From Limnephilus marmoratus (lineage: Eukaryota > Arthropoda > Insecta > Trichoptera > Limnephilidae): a DNA stretch of 64,000 bases. Each line of letters starts with the position of its first letter. Position 1 is the stretch's first letter. Shown here one piece after another: positions 41,723-52,289 of this stretch. Position numbers and translations under genes: made by a program. The DNA is taken from NCBI GenBank assembly GCA_917880885.1, contig OU862915.1, forward strand, positions 35,906,676 through 35,970,675, written 5' to 3'. Under the pieces are notes generated by a model that was given only the letters and a program-made list of their open reading frames with translations, did no database searches and had not been told where the DNA came from.

Positions 41723-41880
41723 GTTTTAAAAATAAATGTTTATTCAGGTATGTGCTCCATTGCTTAAGGGTAAACGTACAGAAAATATTTGAAAAAAAAG
41801 AAAAAGCAGGTGAATATAATAAACATGAAAAAAGATAATAAGGTAATAGTAGTAGTAAAAAAATAAAATAATAATAATTT
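41723..41880 (-). mobile_element. LINE-L 3' end, copy 3
   Basis: TGTTTATTCAGGTATG...AATATTTGAAAAAAAAGAAAAAGCAGGTGAA matches the LINE-L 3' region at 11340-11440. No coding part. Confidence 0.6.
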
Positions 41881-41886
41881 GAATAG

Positions 41887-42230
41887 GTACCACACAAGGG
41901 TCCCAACTCTAGAGCTCCCGTCTAGACCCAGTAAGTCTATGATATTCCCAATTGGAGGCTGAAGATAGTGAAAAGGGGAGGAGGTGAGAAGACGAAGGTG
42001 GGAAATACCTGTCTATTTAGATCTAATCAACAAACACGGCTAAAGCCATTTCAATTCTTATCTTCCACTCTAGAACGTACCGCAATATGCTATGGATTAT
42101 TTTTAATTAATAAAATTATGAAATAACACAAATTAATCAAATAAAATTTATTTATGCACGCCGAGATTTGAATCGGTCTCAGCCAGGTTGCTAGTCGAGG
42201 GCCTTGCCTTTCGACCACGGAGGCCGTCTC
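41887..42230 (-). mobile_element. SINE-A, nearly complete, type 2 head
   Basis: In reverse it runs from GGCCTCCGTGGTCGAAAGGCAAGG (A-box region) and a B-box region CCGATTCAAATCTCGGCG through the body, which has an internal deletion, to CGTCTAGACCC and ACTCTAG. No A-tail remains. Confidence 0.8.
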
Positions 42231-42344
42231 AGAACAGATATTGTCTAGTGAGGTGTGAACTTCTTTTTATCAAATTTATTATATAACGCCCGGATTGCCG
42301 GAAATGAAATAAAAAGTATGTGTTGTTCTTATTTCATGGTGAAA

Positions 42345-42545
42345 TACCATAATGCAGAATCGAAATGAATAAACCCATCTTAGGTGATCAGATACGACTA
42401 GCCAGATTACTTCCCAACCTTCCTCTTTCATCTAATTTCCCTTCCCATTCCTTTCGGCCTCTCAACTCACCCCAAATTAGGGCTGCCATAGTTCCACTGG
42501 AAACGGGCGGTTCGGACTCTTGTGAGGTGTTCACAAAAAAAAAAG
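42345..42545 (+). mobile_element. SINE-A body with A-tail, 5'-truncated
   Basis: Contains ATCAGATACGACTAGCCAG, TACTTCCCAACCTTCCTC, CACCCCAAATTAGGGCTGCC and ACTCTTGTGAGGTGTTCAC, then A10 at 42533-42542. Confidence 0.75.
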
Positions 42546-42549
42546 TACC

Positions 42550-43475
42550 AACATTTCTAATGAAAAATTATAGAACCTTAAATCAGTTAGGAAAACCTAT
42601 ATTCTTAATCGTAAATATAATATAATATTCAAACAAAACTTGAAAATCCGGAAATTTGAATTCAAAAACTTATTTTGGCCTCATAAAGTCTCCACCGCAT
42701 AATTTCAAAGAAAACTTCAATTTTGTGAAACTTTCAAAGGAAAAAGTACCTACCCACTTTTATTTCATGATAAAAAACGGTTGCTTCCGCAGGGCAACTT
42801 GTCTTTAGCGGAACAACTTTATAACAGTTCTGTCTATGGTTATAATTTACGAGGTATATTCAGCGTCGAAGCCTTCGCAAGTTCCAGATTAAGAACTTGA
42901 ATGTCCCCGAAGGCTTCCGGGGAGTAACTCGGTTTGTAATCTTTTCGGAAATTTGCAATTCAACTTAAAATCTTTGATAAAAAGTTGAATTTCAACTTCA
43001 TCATTATCTTCTTATGAAGAGAAAGTGTTTGACTGCTTGAAATAATAGATCTACACGTGGCATTTTTACCACGTGCAAAAGACAACTTATAGACAAGCTC
43101 TCTAGGATCAGAACAAACTCTACTTCATCGATTAAGTAAATACGAAAACCTGCGATCAAGACAATCTGAAAATCAAGACACCAAATGTTTCTGCTTGACA
43201 TACAATTTCAAAAGTATTAACTGTTTTGGTTTTACCTATTTGTTTGAAATCAAATTAAACACTTTAATCTTACAAATGGATTTATGCTTTAAAAATATAA
43301 TTTTTTGTCGTAAACATTTCAAAAGTTTTTTAACGCTTATCAATGGTTTTATTGCTTGTAAACTTTAAACACCATTTTTACGAAACTTAAAACATGATTT
43401 GCACGTAAAGGTTATTGATATTTTTTACTACTTTTTTCACAGATTTTTTTTTAAACAAACATAAATAACTAGATA
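42550..43475. other. Unassigned AT-rich stretch
   Basis: No gene or known repeat recognised. Confidence 0.3.
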
Positions 43476-43479
43476 ATAA

Positions 43480-44716
43480 TAATGTCATTCTAAAAAGAAT
43501 CGAACCAAAAGTAGAGAACATCCTTTTCGGAGACCAGTTTGGCTTTAGAAGAGGTGTAGGAACCAGAGAAGCAATATTGTCGCTACGAATACTACTAGAA
43601 AAAAGAATAAAAAGAAACCAAAACACATTCATCGCATTCATAGACCTGGAGAAGGCTTTCGACAAAGTAGAATGGAAAAGACTCTTCGAGATTCTGAAGA
43701 GAATTGACCTCAAATATAGAGATAGACGAATAATCCAGGCGCTATACAAGAATGAGGCTGCTATAATTAGATGTGACAATGATACAATAGAACTTGTATA
43801 AGACAAGGGGTGAGACAGGGATGCTCTCTGTCACCTGTTCTTTTTAACGCTTATATACAAAGTGCGATTGATGACTTGAGAGAGAGAATGAGTCACAGAA
43901 AAGGTGTAAAGATACACGGGCAAAAGGTGGATATGATAAGGTTTGCTGACGATATTGCTTTGGTTGCTGAAAGCGAAGTAGAACTGCAAGAGGCCTTAAC
44001 AACCATGCAAAGCATTCTTCAAAACAATTACAACATGAAGACAAATAAAGACAAAACAAAGCTGCTGACTGTAGGCCGAACGCAACATCAGATGAGAGTA
44101 GAGATGTCAGGAGTTCCACTAAAGAACACCAAGGATTTTGTCTACCTCGGGAGCAAAATAACATGGGACGGTCGGTCTAAGAGCGAGGTCGACAGCCGTA
44201 TACACCAGGCTAGGCTTGCATTCAATAAAAGGTCGAAAATAATAGAATCGAATAATATAGACCTGAAACTGAGAATACTCCTCATCAAGACCTATGTATG
44301 GAGTATCTTGATGTACGGCTGCGAAACATGGTGCCTATCCGAAAGAGATAAACGGAGACTAGAGGCTTTTGAGATGTGGTTCTATAGAAGACTACTAGGA
44401 ATTTCCTAGAGACCACATCACAAATGAGGAGGTTCTCCAAAGAATCGAAGGAGGAAGGCACCTGCTCAGGACCTTGTCCGAAAGGCGCGCAAGATGGATC
44501 GGCCATGCAATAAGACAAGAAGGCCTCTTGCATGCCATAATGAAGGGTATGACCGAGGGGACAAACGCTAGGGGACGCCCACGCCGAGAGTACCTGGAGG
44601 ACCTGCTGGTGGACGTGCGCTGTTATCATATGCAGACTTCAAAAGAGCCGCACAAGACAGGGAAGAGTGGAAGAAACGAATAGATGAAATTGCTGCAAAC
44701 CAATCCCAGGATTGAA
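43480..44716 (+). mobile_element. RTE-like LINE, 5'-truncated, RT to C-terminus
   Basis: Codes from the RT fingers to the end of the polyprotein with several lesions: a frameshift at about 43797-43801, another at 44406-44410 (a Trp is lost in ISW), and one near 44625. The endonuclease is missing. No A-tail is visible: the coding end at 44716 is followed within 20 bases by a Helitron end. Confidence 0.88.
43484..44716 (+). pseudogene. RTE-type reverse transcriptase, frameshifted
   Basis: Motifs in order: GDQFGFRRGVGTREAILSLR (43530-43590), FIDLEKAFDKV with the first catalytic Asp (43636-43668), RQGVRQGCSLSPVLFN across the first frameshift (43803-43850), FADDIALVAES with the catalytic pair (43942-43975), then the C-terminal YLGSKITWDGRS, KTYVWSILMYGCETW, RRLLGIS, RARWIGHAIR, GRPRREYLEDL and ADFKRAAQDREEWKKR. 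The W/CETW, RWIGH and GRPR blocks typify insect RTE-like endonuclease-reverse transcriptases. Catalytic residues are intact, so decay is mostly by indels. Confidence 0.88.
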
Positions 44717-45316
44717 ACCAGGGAGAGAGAAATAACTAGCTGACCCGGCAAACGTTGTTCTGCCATATAAATTATTTCTAGTGAATATTTTTTTTGTTAA
44801 ATAAAAATTAACGAATGTATTGTAAGTGTGTGGGGATGGGATCTACGACAGAAAGAGGAATGGAGCGCTGTAGACGATGACCGCCGATAAAACAAAACAA
44901 ACACCAACCATTCACTTTCACAATCCAATGTATTTCATTAAAGTAACGGACAAATTCATTGTTTGATCTCTTAAACGTTAAATTTAAAGTGAAAAAAGTA
45001 ATATATTTTTTATCCTAAAGTAGGAAAATAAAATAAAGAAAATCAATATTAATGTCGAAGAGCAATTGAGTGTTAAATTAAAGAGTTCAATTTATTCATT
45101 CAGAAATACTACAATTGTGATTAAAAAATGGGAGGGTCACGTTTAAAAAATAGGAAGTTGGGGGTAGGAAGGTGAAAATTTGGGGTAATAGGTATTTTTT
45201 GAGCCAAATAAAAAAAAAACAAAAAAAAATATCAAAAAATAAGATAGGGATACCCTAATCACCTAGCGGTATGAAATATACTTTACGATCTATTCTCATA
45301 CCTACTAAATAAACAT

Positions 45317-46125
45317 AAATCGGCAAATCGGAAGTATCAAATCATGGAAAGTAGCAAATCGGTCATATCGGAAGTAGACCCTCAACCTGCTATAGCATCT
45401 GCTTCAACGGCATCCTCTGTTCCAGATTCATCGGTAGGGACTCAAACTACCGAAATTGGTCCCAAAGCCTCGACCTCTTCCTCCTATGTTAACCTCTCTA
45501 CCACCAGGCATACCTCCTCCACCTCCGAGCCGCCAGTCATCAATACCAGCGATTGGAAGAAAGTGACGCATAGGAGTAAGAGACGTCCTATTCTACGTGG
45601 TACCGCTCAAGAACCTACTGGTCTGGTTGCCGTCAAAAGGCTGAAGTACATTCATGCTTGGCAATTCGTCCCCAGCACCTCAACCGATGACATTGAAAAA
45701 TTCCTGCGCAATACTGACAACACTTTAAAGTGTGACGTTGTCAGACTACCGTCTCGGTATGAGTACGCTTTGTTCCGTATCGGGATCCCGGAATCAAAAT
45801 TCGCCACATTTATGGATCCAATCTTATGGCCAAACCATATTTCGTTCAACGAGTGGTTTTTTCGCAGATCAAACCATACCAACAAACCATAGCCCTTCAC
45901 GCACAAGAAAGGAACGGAAAGTAACATCTACTCTATCCGTTTACTATCAGAACGTTTGATTGAATTCAATGAGTTTGTAAGGTTTTTGGAGCTACATTTT
46001 CGCTGTGAAAATGGTACTATTACAATTAATTAGATAAAATATTTGTTATGTTGTAAATCTTTTGTACCCAAATAAATAAATATAATAAAAATAAATAAAA
46101 TAAAAATAAATAAAATAAAAAAATC
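45317..46125 (+). mobile_element. Internally deleted LINE with intact ORF1 and 8-bp target duplication
   Basis: Flanked by ATAAACAT at 45309-45316 and 46126-46133. It contains a short leader, ORF1 (45344-45892), the very start of ORF2 (TSTLSVYYQNV, the usual opening of the endonuclease domain, ending at 45957), then jumps to a 3' region and an A-rich tail (46075-46125). About 3 kb of ORF2 is therefore missing. Such short internally deleted elements are known from Jockey-type LINEs. Confidence 0.85.
45344..45892 (+). CDS. LINE ORF1 protein, 182 residues, intact
   Basis: The N-terminal 70 residues are rich in Ser and Thr (low complexity). From about residue 95 a folded domain begins: AVKRLKYIHAWQFVPSTSTDDIEKFL, CDVVRLPSRYEYALFRIGIP, then MDPILWPNHISFNEWFFR. 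This resembles the RRM-like C-terminal domain of ORF1 (gag-like) proteins of arthropod LINEs, in which IHV...P.T...DI..fL, SFKV.vP and WP..v.v..FF recur. It would bind element RNA. No CCHC knuckle is seen. The frame is full length, from ATG after the leader to TAG, in contrast to most coding regions here; the stop overlaps the ORF2 opening in another frame. Confidence 0.75.
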   Translation: MESSKSVISEVDPQPAIASASTASSVPDSSVGTQTTEIGPKASTSSSYVNLSTTRHTSSTSEPPVINTSDWKKVTHRSKRRPILRGTAQEPTGLVAVKRLKYIHAWQFVPSTSTDDIEKFLRNTDNTLKCDVVRLPSRYEYALFRIGIPESKFATFMDPILWPNHISFNEWFFRRSNHTNKP

Positions 46126-46204
46126 ATAAACATCGGTCGAGCTGTTTCGGAAGAGTGCGACCAAAAACACAGTGGCACGAGATTTTTATATAAATATGTA
46201 GAAT

Positions 46205-48660
46205 ATTGTGAGGGTAGACGCCCATGTTTACTTTTCCATATTATACACACTTGGTTTTAATTACTATTTTAGACTTATATTATTATTGTTGAATATTAAT
46301 CATCGAATTATTATTTTTTAATATGCTATTATATATTATAGGAGTATCTATTATCTGCGTGTGTTTTTCTTACGAGTACGACATCTTTAACATGTTATAC
46401 TAAAAGCAATTAAAACGTTTGCTTGTAAAAGTCGACTAGTACCTACGTTAATAAATCAATGTATAAAAATAATAATAAAAAATTACGCAAACCTTCACCG
46501 AGTGAATAATTGTTTAGCGGTTTTCCTTTTTATAGTAATATTTCAATTTATCTGTTGCAAAGAATCTGTGGAAAATTTTTAAACGCAAAAACCGGTTTTC
46601 TCATTTTCCAAACCTGTTTATTTGATGTGCCTAACCATAATAGAAACTGAAACACAGAGTTTATGAGGACGTATCATTTGACGTGACATGGATTTGCCTG
46701 ATGGTTTTGGTGTTATTTTTCTAAGTATTGCCTATATATTGTTTTCGGTCATTGTTATTATTTTTGATGATTTTTGTTGTTCTCTTTATAACCTGTTATT
46801 CAGAACCGTAACATTGTTTGAAATGACTTTAATTGTGTTAATTGGCCAAATTCTTACCTTCCTCTTTTGTGGGGTAAAAGTGGGTTAAAGGATGGCTTGC
46901 TTGTTTAGCGTCACCAAATGGGTAGGAGAGAAGGACTTCGTTCTCTTCTCTGCCTTTGAACATCTGTGCACCCGATGCAGGTTTGCATGTCACACACTAA
47001 AGCGATATTACACAAGAAAGCTTACTTACCGAAGGCGATCTATATGGTCTTTTAGCAGGGGCTTTATACTCGTATAGTTGACTTGCACAATAAAAATGTT
47101 GGTACGAGATCATAAGCACTTCATTACATCAATATCTCACGGTAAACGTCACTTCAGATAACCACAAACTCTACAGCGATTTCGTTGAACTGAACAGCCA
47201 AGCAAATTCTTTAGAGAGTAAACGTATTTTAATATTTTTTGTATTTCTTGGGCATTGACTATGTAACAATTTCTAGACATTTTTGTTTGGAAGAGTTTTA
47301 TTTTTCAATGTACAGTTGTAACTTTAATTTTAAATTACGGACCTGTCAAAACCGGTCGCAAAAATTTAAAATTAAAGTAACAAATGTAAGTACATTGAAA
47401 ATTAAAGCTCTTCAAAACAAAAAGTATTTTAATATTTCTATTTTTGATGCTGACAATTTGTGGTGGAATTTCATTATAATGATATACGAGTATTAAAATA
47501 AATTTTTACTTTTTTCCGCTTAATTTATTTCATTAGGATTCAGCCGATTAAGGCCATTTACAGACTGGTATAATTATTCTAAAGACTACGGTTTACACAA
47601 TACATTACAGGGAATCATTACCTTACAAAAGCATATTAGCAAATTAGAAAACCAATGTTATTGTTATCATGTTGGTGTCTATTAATATTATTATATTTAA
47701 TTAGGTACGATTACATGAAAAATTTTGTTGATAGTTAGATTTTAAAGTGATACCTACATATTTTACATTGGAGTTGGAATAGGTATTATAAACAGAATGT
47801 TTTACTTTAGAATGTATTTAACCCAAGGTAATTATGCCTACTGATATAACCAAATAACTGGAAATTCAGTCGTGAAACACGACATAGCAATAAATGTGGG
47901 AAATCCACATAACTTTAAATCCTTGTATATCACCCGTTGATGGAACAGATATTTGCTCTACAGCAGTGGTAGATATGTACCGTAAAATATTTGATAATAT
48001 TAATTTATTGCTCCACTATGTACAAGGACGTAATATGTGTGTTTTATAATATTAATATATACATTCTTAGAACATAGGTACATATGAAAATTTAAAGTGC
48101 TTTTCAGAGTGAAGTAAGTGTTAGGTGTAAGTAATGGATTTTCCTATAGGCCTTTGATCTTAACCGTGTCATTGATCGATCTGGGAAGGTTCTTACACTT
48201 TCAGAATAAGGTTTTATTACCAAGCTTCCACTAAAACCATCTACATAGAAGTCACAAGACAGTCTCTCCCATTAAGATGAAGCTATACATGAAACTTTAT
48301 ATGATTCTATTTAGGTTAATCTTTACTACGAATCGGTTAAATTATGAACATCAAAAAATATGCTACGGATAAGTAAAAGCTTTTACTACCTTTTGTATGT
48401 ATTGGAATTACAATAATAATATTATTTTCGTAACAAAAAATATAAGCGGAAACTACAAAAAAAAGTTTTTCATGACTTAACTGTGAAGTAATATAAAAGC
48501 CAAATTTTTGGTTGCTAAGACTATTTTTGCCGTTTTGTATGTTCTATCTTTTTTTGGTTCTTATAAAATTATGCACAAAATAAATAAAAACCACTTTTGC
48601 GCTCACTTTCCTCTTTCAAATAAGACGCTCGATTTTAAATTTCTATTTCTAGCATTTATA
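46205..48660. other. Mostly unassigned; one decayed SINE-A piece
   Basis: Only 46795-46870 is recognised: TTATTCAGAACCGTAACATTGTTTGAAATG...CTTACCTTCCTCTT is an old SINE-A body on the plus strand. The remainder is AT-rich with no gene recognised. Confidence 0.4.
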
Positions 48661-48671
48661 TTCCTCTTATT

Positions 48672-48747
48672 ATAAGGCGCCCTTGAGGAGATTTTCTCAC
48701 GAAAATGGCGCTGTAAAAATCATCCAATAATAATAATTATTATTATA
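48672..48747 (+). mobile_element. LINE-type 3' tail with microsatellite end, copy 2
   Basis: GGCGCCCTTGAGGAGATTTTCTCAC...AATGGCGCTG plus (AAT)n/(ATT)n. Pairs with the copy at 26468-26540. Confidence 0.5.
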
Positions 48748-48749
48748 GA

Positions 48750-49679
48750 AATATTATTCCTTTAAATTTATATGACGAGAATGCCAACATTCTTATAAAT
48801 ACTAACCAGGAATTATTAGATTCCTGGTCAAATAAAATTATTCACGCAAAACACTTCAATTATCTCAACCAAACGCATGTTGACAAACTTTCGTCAAACA
48901 AATGGTTGAGTATTGGAGAGTTGAGCGCAGAAATAGAAGGATTTATGCTTACCATTCAAGATAGAGTCATTAATACTAAAAATTATAGGAAGCATATAAT
49001 CAAAGATATAAATCAAATTGATGATTTATGTAGAAAATGTTTGGCTTTTCCGGAAACTATAGAACATATTATATCGGGATATTCTATATTAGCGCCGTCC
49101 GAGTATACATTTAGGCACAATCAGGTTTAAAAATAATTCACCAAAGTTTGGTAATTAAACATAACTTGATTGATTGCCGTAATGTAGTACCATATTATGA
49201 ATATGAACCAAATTCATTTATAGAAAATGAATTTTATAAAATATATTATGATAAAACTATACTAACAGACAGAACAATTAGTCATAATAGACCTGCTATA
49301 GTTTTACATGACAAAATTAAAAAAAATAACTTATATCATTGATGTAGCTATTCCAAATTCCTGTAATATTCAAAAAACTGTTTCTGAAAAAATAAGAAAA
49401 TACACAGATTTCGGAAATGAGATTAAAAGAATTTGGCATTCTCGGACTATAAAAATATTACCATTTGTTATTTCGGCCACTGGCATAATACCTAGGAATC
49501 TGATTCAAAATTTAAGCATATTAGAATTGTCAAAGAATTTGTATATAAAAATGCAAAAATCAGTAATTTTAAATACATGTAGGATTACAAAAGATTTTTT
49601 AAATATTTATATTGAGGGATCAGTAGGATTTATAGGTTCAATTAGAAATGCCACAGAGCCGAACCCTCTGATATGAAAA
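48750..49679 (+). pseudogene. LINE-R C-terminal protein region, zinc-knuckle and nuclease-like domain
   Basis: The frame runs about 48750-49130, then a shift to 49148-49341, then a shift to 49308-49679. It reads WLSIGELSAEIEGFMLTIQD, VINTKNYRKHI, a C-x2-C...ET-x2-H-I-x2-G-(Y for C) knuckle, EYTFRHNQV, later ILTDRTI...RPAIVL, YIIDVAIPN, RKYTDFGNEIKRIW and ILPFVISATG. RHN after a CCHC knuckle and a later (K/R)P(D)x..D-V motif are the order of restriction-like endonucleases in early-branching LINEs (R2-type). Here the family PD is PA and a knuckle Cys is Tyr, so it is dead. The RT is missing. Confidence 0.6.
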
Positions 49680-49895
49680 TATCTGGAGTCGGTGAATTAT
49701 CTTCCTATTTGGTCTCTAGTAGGTTGACATGTTGTTCTTGTATTGTTTTGTATTTATAATACTTATATAGTGCAATTGCATAACGTGGGTTGACTAGATG
49801 ATCATTTGGGGAAGTGTGTGAAAGGGTTTAGTTTTTCCTTCTTTTTTTCCTTTTTTTTTTTGGGGAAAATTTAACCCGGACATTTAAATCTGGTG
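49605..49895 (+). mobile_element. LINE-R 3' end, copy 3
   Basis: Overlaps the end of the coding region (stop at 49677-49679) and runs through CTCTGATATGAAAATATCTGG to the terminal hairpin. The arms are at 49824 (GGGTTTAGTTTTTCC) and 49861-49877 (GGGGAAAATTTAACCC), with a loop widened by a pyrimidine run. Confidence 0.8.
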
Positions 49896-49904
49896 CGTAA
49901 ATCC

Positions 49905-50705
49905 AAAGTTACTCCTTACAATTAATTTCAAATTAGAAATTCCCGCGGATGACATAAACTATGATTCTCTATTACAGAAAATGAGACTCTTATCGTTAAA
50001 AGATGGAAGAATAGTTAATAATCTTAGTTTTTTATTTAAAATAATCAGTAACTGGTTTGACTCCCCTAAATTGGTCTCGTTAAAAAATTATCATGTACCT
50101 TGTAGACCGACTCGACTCAAAACACCTTTTCATTGTGACAATACTGGGACGAACACAGAACAAAATTCAATCATAAATCGCTTGCATACTAGACTTTGAC
50201 AATTAATACGGGAATATCGATAACGCCGGTAATCTGTCCTCGTACAAAAAATTTGTCGGCTAGTAACACGTAAACATAAATGTAAACATAATATGCCTAC
50301 CAGTACTTGCACGCTAAAATTAACTAATGCATTAGAAATCGTAGATGCTTTTCAATTAATCATATCGGTTGACACGATCCATAATATATACCTACATATT
50401 ATTTTTTTTTCTTTTGCTCCAAAGAGGATTTCTTACATTTTACAACTTTTTATATTTTATATTTAAAACTTTGAACCTTTTAAAAATGTCTCATATTTCT
50501 ATATTGCACTTTTTATTATTTTTTTTTTTTGCTTTTAACTTTTTATTTAACTTTTTCTTAAAACTTTACTTCATACTCCTACTTTATATTTTATATTGTA
50601 CTTTATATATATATTTATATGTTAATTACGTAAATATTGTTTGTTGTACTATTTTTAAATTAACTATGTAATGTCACATGTTGTGTCGAAATAAATAAAT
50701 AAATA
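49905..50705 (+). mobile_element. LINE-A-related 3' end (RT C-terminus and tail)
   Basis: The frame at about 49936-50199 reads EIPADDINYDSLLQKMRLLSLKD, then RIVNNLSFLFKII and YHVPCRPTRLKTPF. It is parallel to residues about 475-550 of the LINE-A protein (INYPSLMNTLNIPTLENRR, HVPTRTTRQTLTF). A stop follows IINRLHTRL. The T-rich 3' region ends in CGAAATAAATAAATAAAT (50686-50704). This is a separate, diverged family of the same clade. Confidence 0.8.
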
Positions 50706-50754
50706 TGTTACAAACTTCGCTCACTGACCTTCAAAATAAAAATAAAATTATGAA

Positions 50755-51105
50755 CTTGTTATTTTTTTGCATAAACTCCTAACCGCCTGGAGCCAATGAA
50801 ACTATGGCATACCTATTTGGATTATGATAAGAGGCTGTCGATAATGGGAAGGGGAAGGAGCTGTAAATGAGAAGGGTGGGGAAGAACTTGGTTATACAGA
50901 TCTGGTCACCAAACAAGGCTAAAGCCATTTCAAGTAACGTCTTAATTCTGATTGGTGGTCAAACATCAGATTTTGAGAGTATCTTTTACCATGGAACGTG
51001 CTGCATTTTTTTGTTTTAAAGAACACACATCAATCCAATAAAATTTACTTGCGCACGCCGGGATTTGAATCGGCGGCTTCCTGAAAACATTACCCCTAGA
51101 TCACG
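50755..51105 (-). mobile_element. SINE-A, nearly complete, decayed head
   Basis: In reverse: head with CCGCCGATTCAAATCCCGGCG (B box), AAGTAAATTTTATTGG, body, and CCTGGAGCC...AGGAGTTTATGC at the 3' side. The A-tail is short. Confidence 0.8.
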
Positions 51106-51109
51106 ATAT

Positions 51110-51580
51110 TTTTTTGTTTATTTGGGGACTTATGCGTGCTTTTAACCAAATTAAAACTTTTTCTTCGAAAAATCTCTCGAACAGAGAACTCTGCTGTTTT
51201 GAAAATTGGAGTTTTCCTGTCAACAATCTATCAACGCAACTTTTTTCTGCTTGCAACATCATTATGTATTCTACCGTGGCATTATTTGTAGCTTTGTCGT
51301 AGGCATCCATTTTACTTTGAAAACAAAAAATTATACTAATTTTATTTGTCAGTCTATGTTTTTTGTTGTTGGTACAAATGTGTTGTTCTGTTCTGTTCTG
51401 AGATTTAATTTTACGAAATGTATGTTCTTAGTTTGATGGAGATTAACTCTGTTCACACAAGTATGTAAAATAAATATGTACTTAGGGCTCTTGGATATTT
51501 GAAAGCACGCGACTTTTATGTTTGGGAATATTTCTTCCTCTTCCTACATTCCTACCCACTGTTACGATACACATTAAGCG
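51110..51580. other. Stretch before the GC-rich island
   Basis: Short open frames on both strands (51101-51436), none recognised. It may hold the upstream region of the candidate gene. Confidence 0.3.
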
Positions 51581-51584
51581 GGAG

Positions 51585-51880
51585 AACGGTGTGCGGAGTA
51601 ATTAAAGTTAGCCTAGAAGCTGGCATTCTACTCGCTAACGCAAGCATTCTTTCCCCCCCCCGCTAGCTAAAGGGAGCACAGCGCACCTCCACCCACACTC
51701 TCCCCAGAGAGAAGCTACACCCGGTACGGGAAGGTCACGTCGACCGCGCGCTCGCTTTGCCGCTCTCGATACGCCGAAGCAATGGCTGTCGCGACTAAAC
51801 TATCGAGCTCGATTTGAACTCAGTAATTACGGGTCGCAGGTGTGAGACTCTATGTTGAGTTGACACCACCGTGTAGAGTG
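51585..51880 (+). promoter_or_regulatory. GC-rich island: probable promoter and 5' leader
   Basis: The composition changes sharply to GC-rich with many CpG (CGACCGCGCGCTCGC near 51740). Two tiny upstream reading frames precede the main ATG: 51782-51817 (12 codons with stop) and one of 4 codons near 51852. Such a leader fits a regulated housekeeping or neural gene. No TATA box is obvious. Confidence 0.45.
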
Positions 51881-52282
51881 ATGGAACTGCCTACTCTGAC
51901 CATGGCCTGCCTCCTGGTTTCCTGCCCCCTGACGACCAGCTGTAAGTCGATCTCCCCTCTGTTTATAATGTGTCCTTTATAGTAATTTACGGGTAACACT
52001 AATCGCATTCCCAGTCCCAGGGAGGGTTTTGAGAGAGGTTTCTTTGTTAGGAACTACCTAGCCAGGCATTGTGTTGTTTGTGTCCGATATGTATTTTGCA
52101 AGCTGTTGTATTCGTGTTTACTAGACAATATAGCTATGTTTTATCCAGCTTCCTCTTTCATTTGATGAGATTACACGTGAACGAGTTGGTAAATACCTTT
52201 GTACCTCTTAATTTAGCTACGTACCACCTTGAGGAGGAGAGACGTCACGCTCACCGACGATACGAGCTAGCCGCCTGCAAAG
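51881..52282 (+). CDS. Candidate host gene: two 5' coding exons, secreted or membrane protein
   Basis: Exon 1 (51881-51941) starts ATG and encodes MELPTLTMACLLVSCPLTTS, a signal-peptide-like sequence with a hydrophobic core, and ends at the donor CT|GTAAGT. Exon 2 (52217-52282, 66 bp) follows the acceptor TTAATTTAG, stays in frame across the split codon, and reads TYHLEEERRHAHRRYELAACK up to the donor AAAG|GTAAGT. Both donors are ideal. The phase is 1 at both ends. Later exons are not identified in this window. The closing YELAACK(G) recalls the start of galactose-binding lectin (SUEL) domains in latrophilin- or eva-1-like proteins, but this rests on 8 residues. It could also be another secreted protein or a chance pair of splice sites. 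Confidence 0.5.
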
Positions 52283-52289
52283 GTAAGTG

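Larger units (their letters stand above)
44736..46202 (-). mobile_element. Helitron (minus), carrying a nested LINE
   Basis: The 3' end is at 44736 (reads ...GGGTCAGCTAG on the minus strand), with the hairpin GGCAGA...TTTGCC type just inside. The 5' end is at about 46202 (TCTACATATTTATATAAAAATCTCGTGCC), which matches the TC..ATAAAATTCTCGTG start of the 27.9-kb Helitron. Internal homology (GAGAATAG...TTTCATACC at 45235-45300) confirms it. No Rep/helicase is encoded. The 809-bp LINE at 45317-46125 sits inside. Confidence 0.85.
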
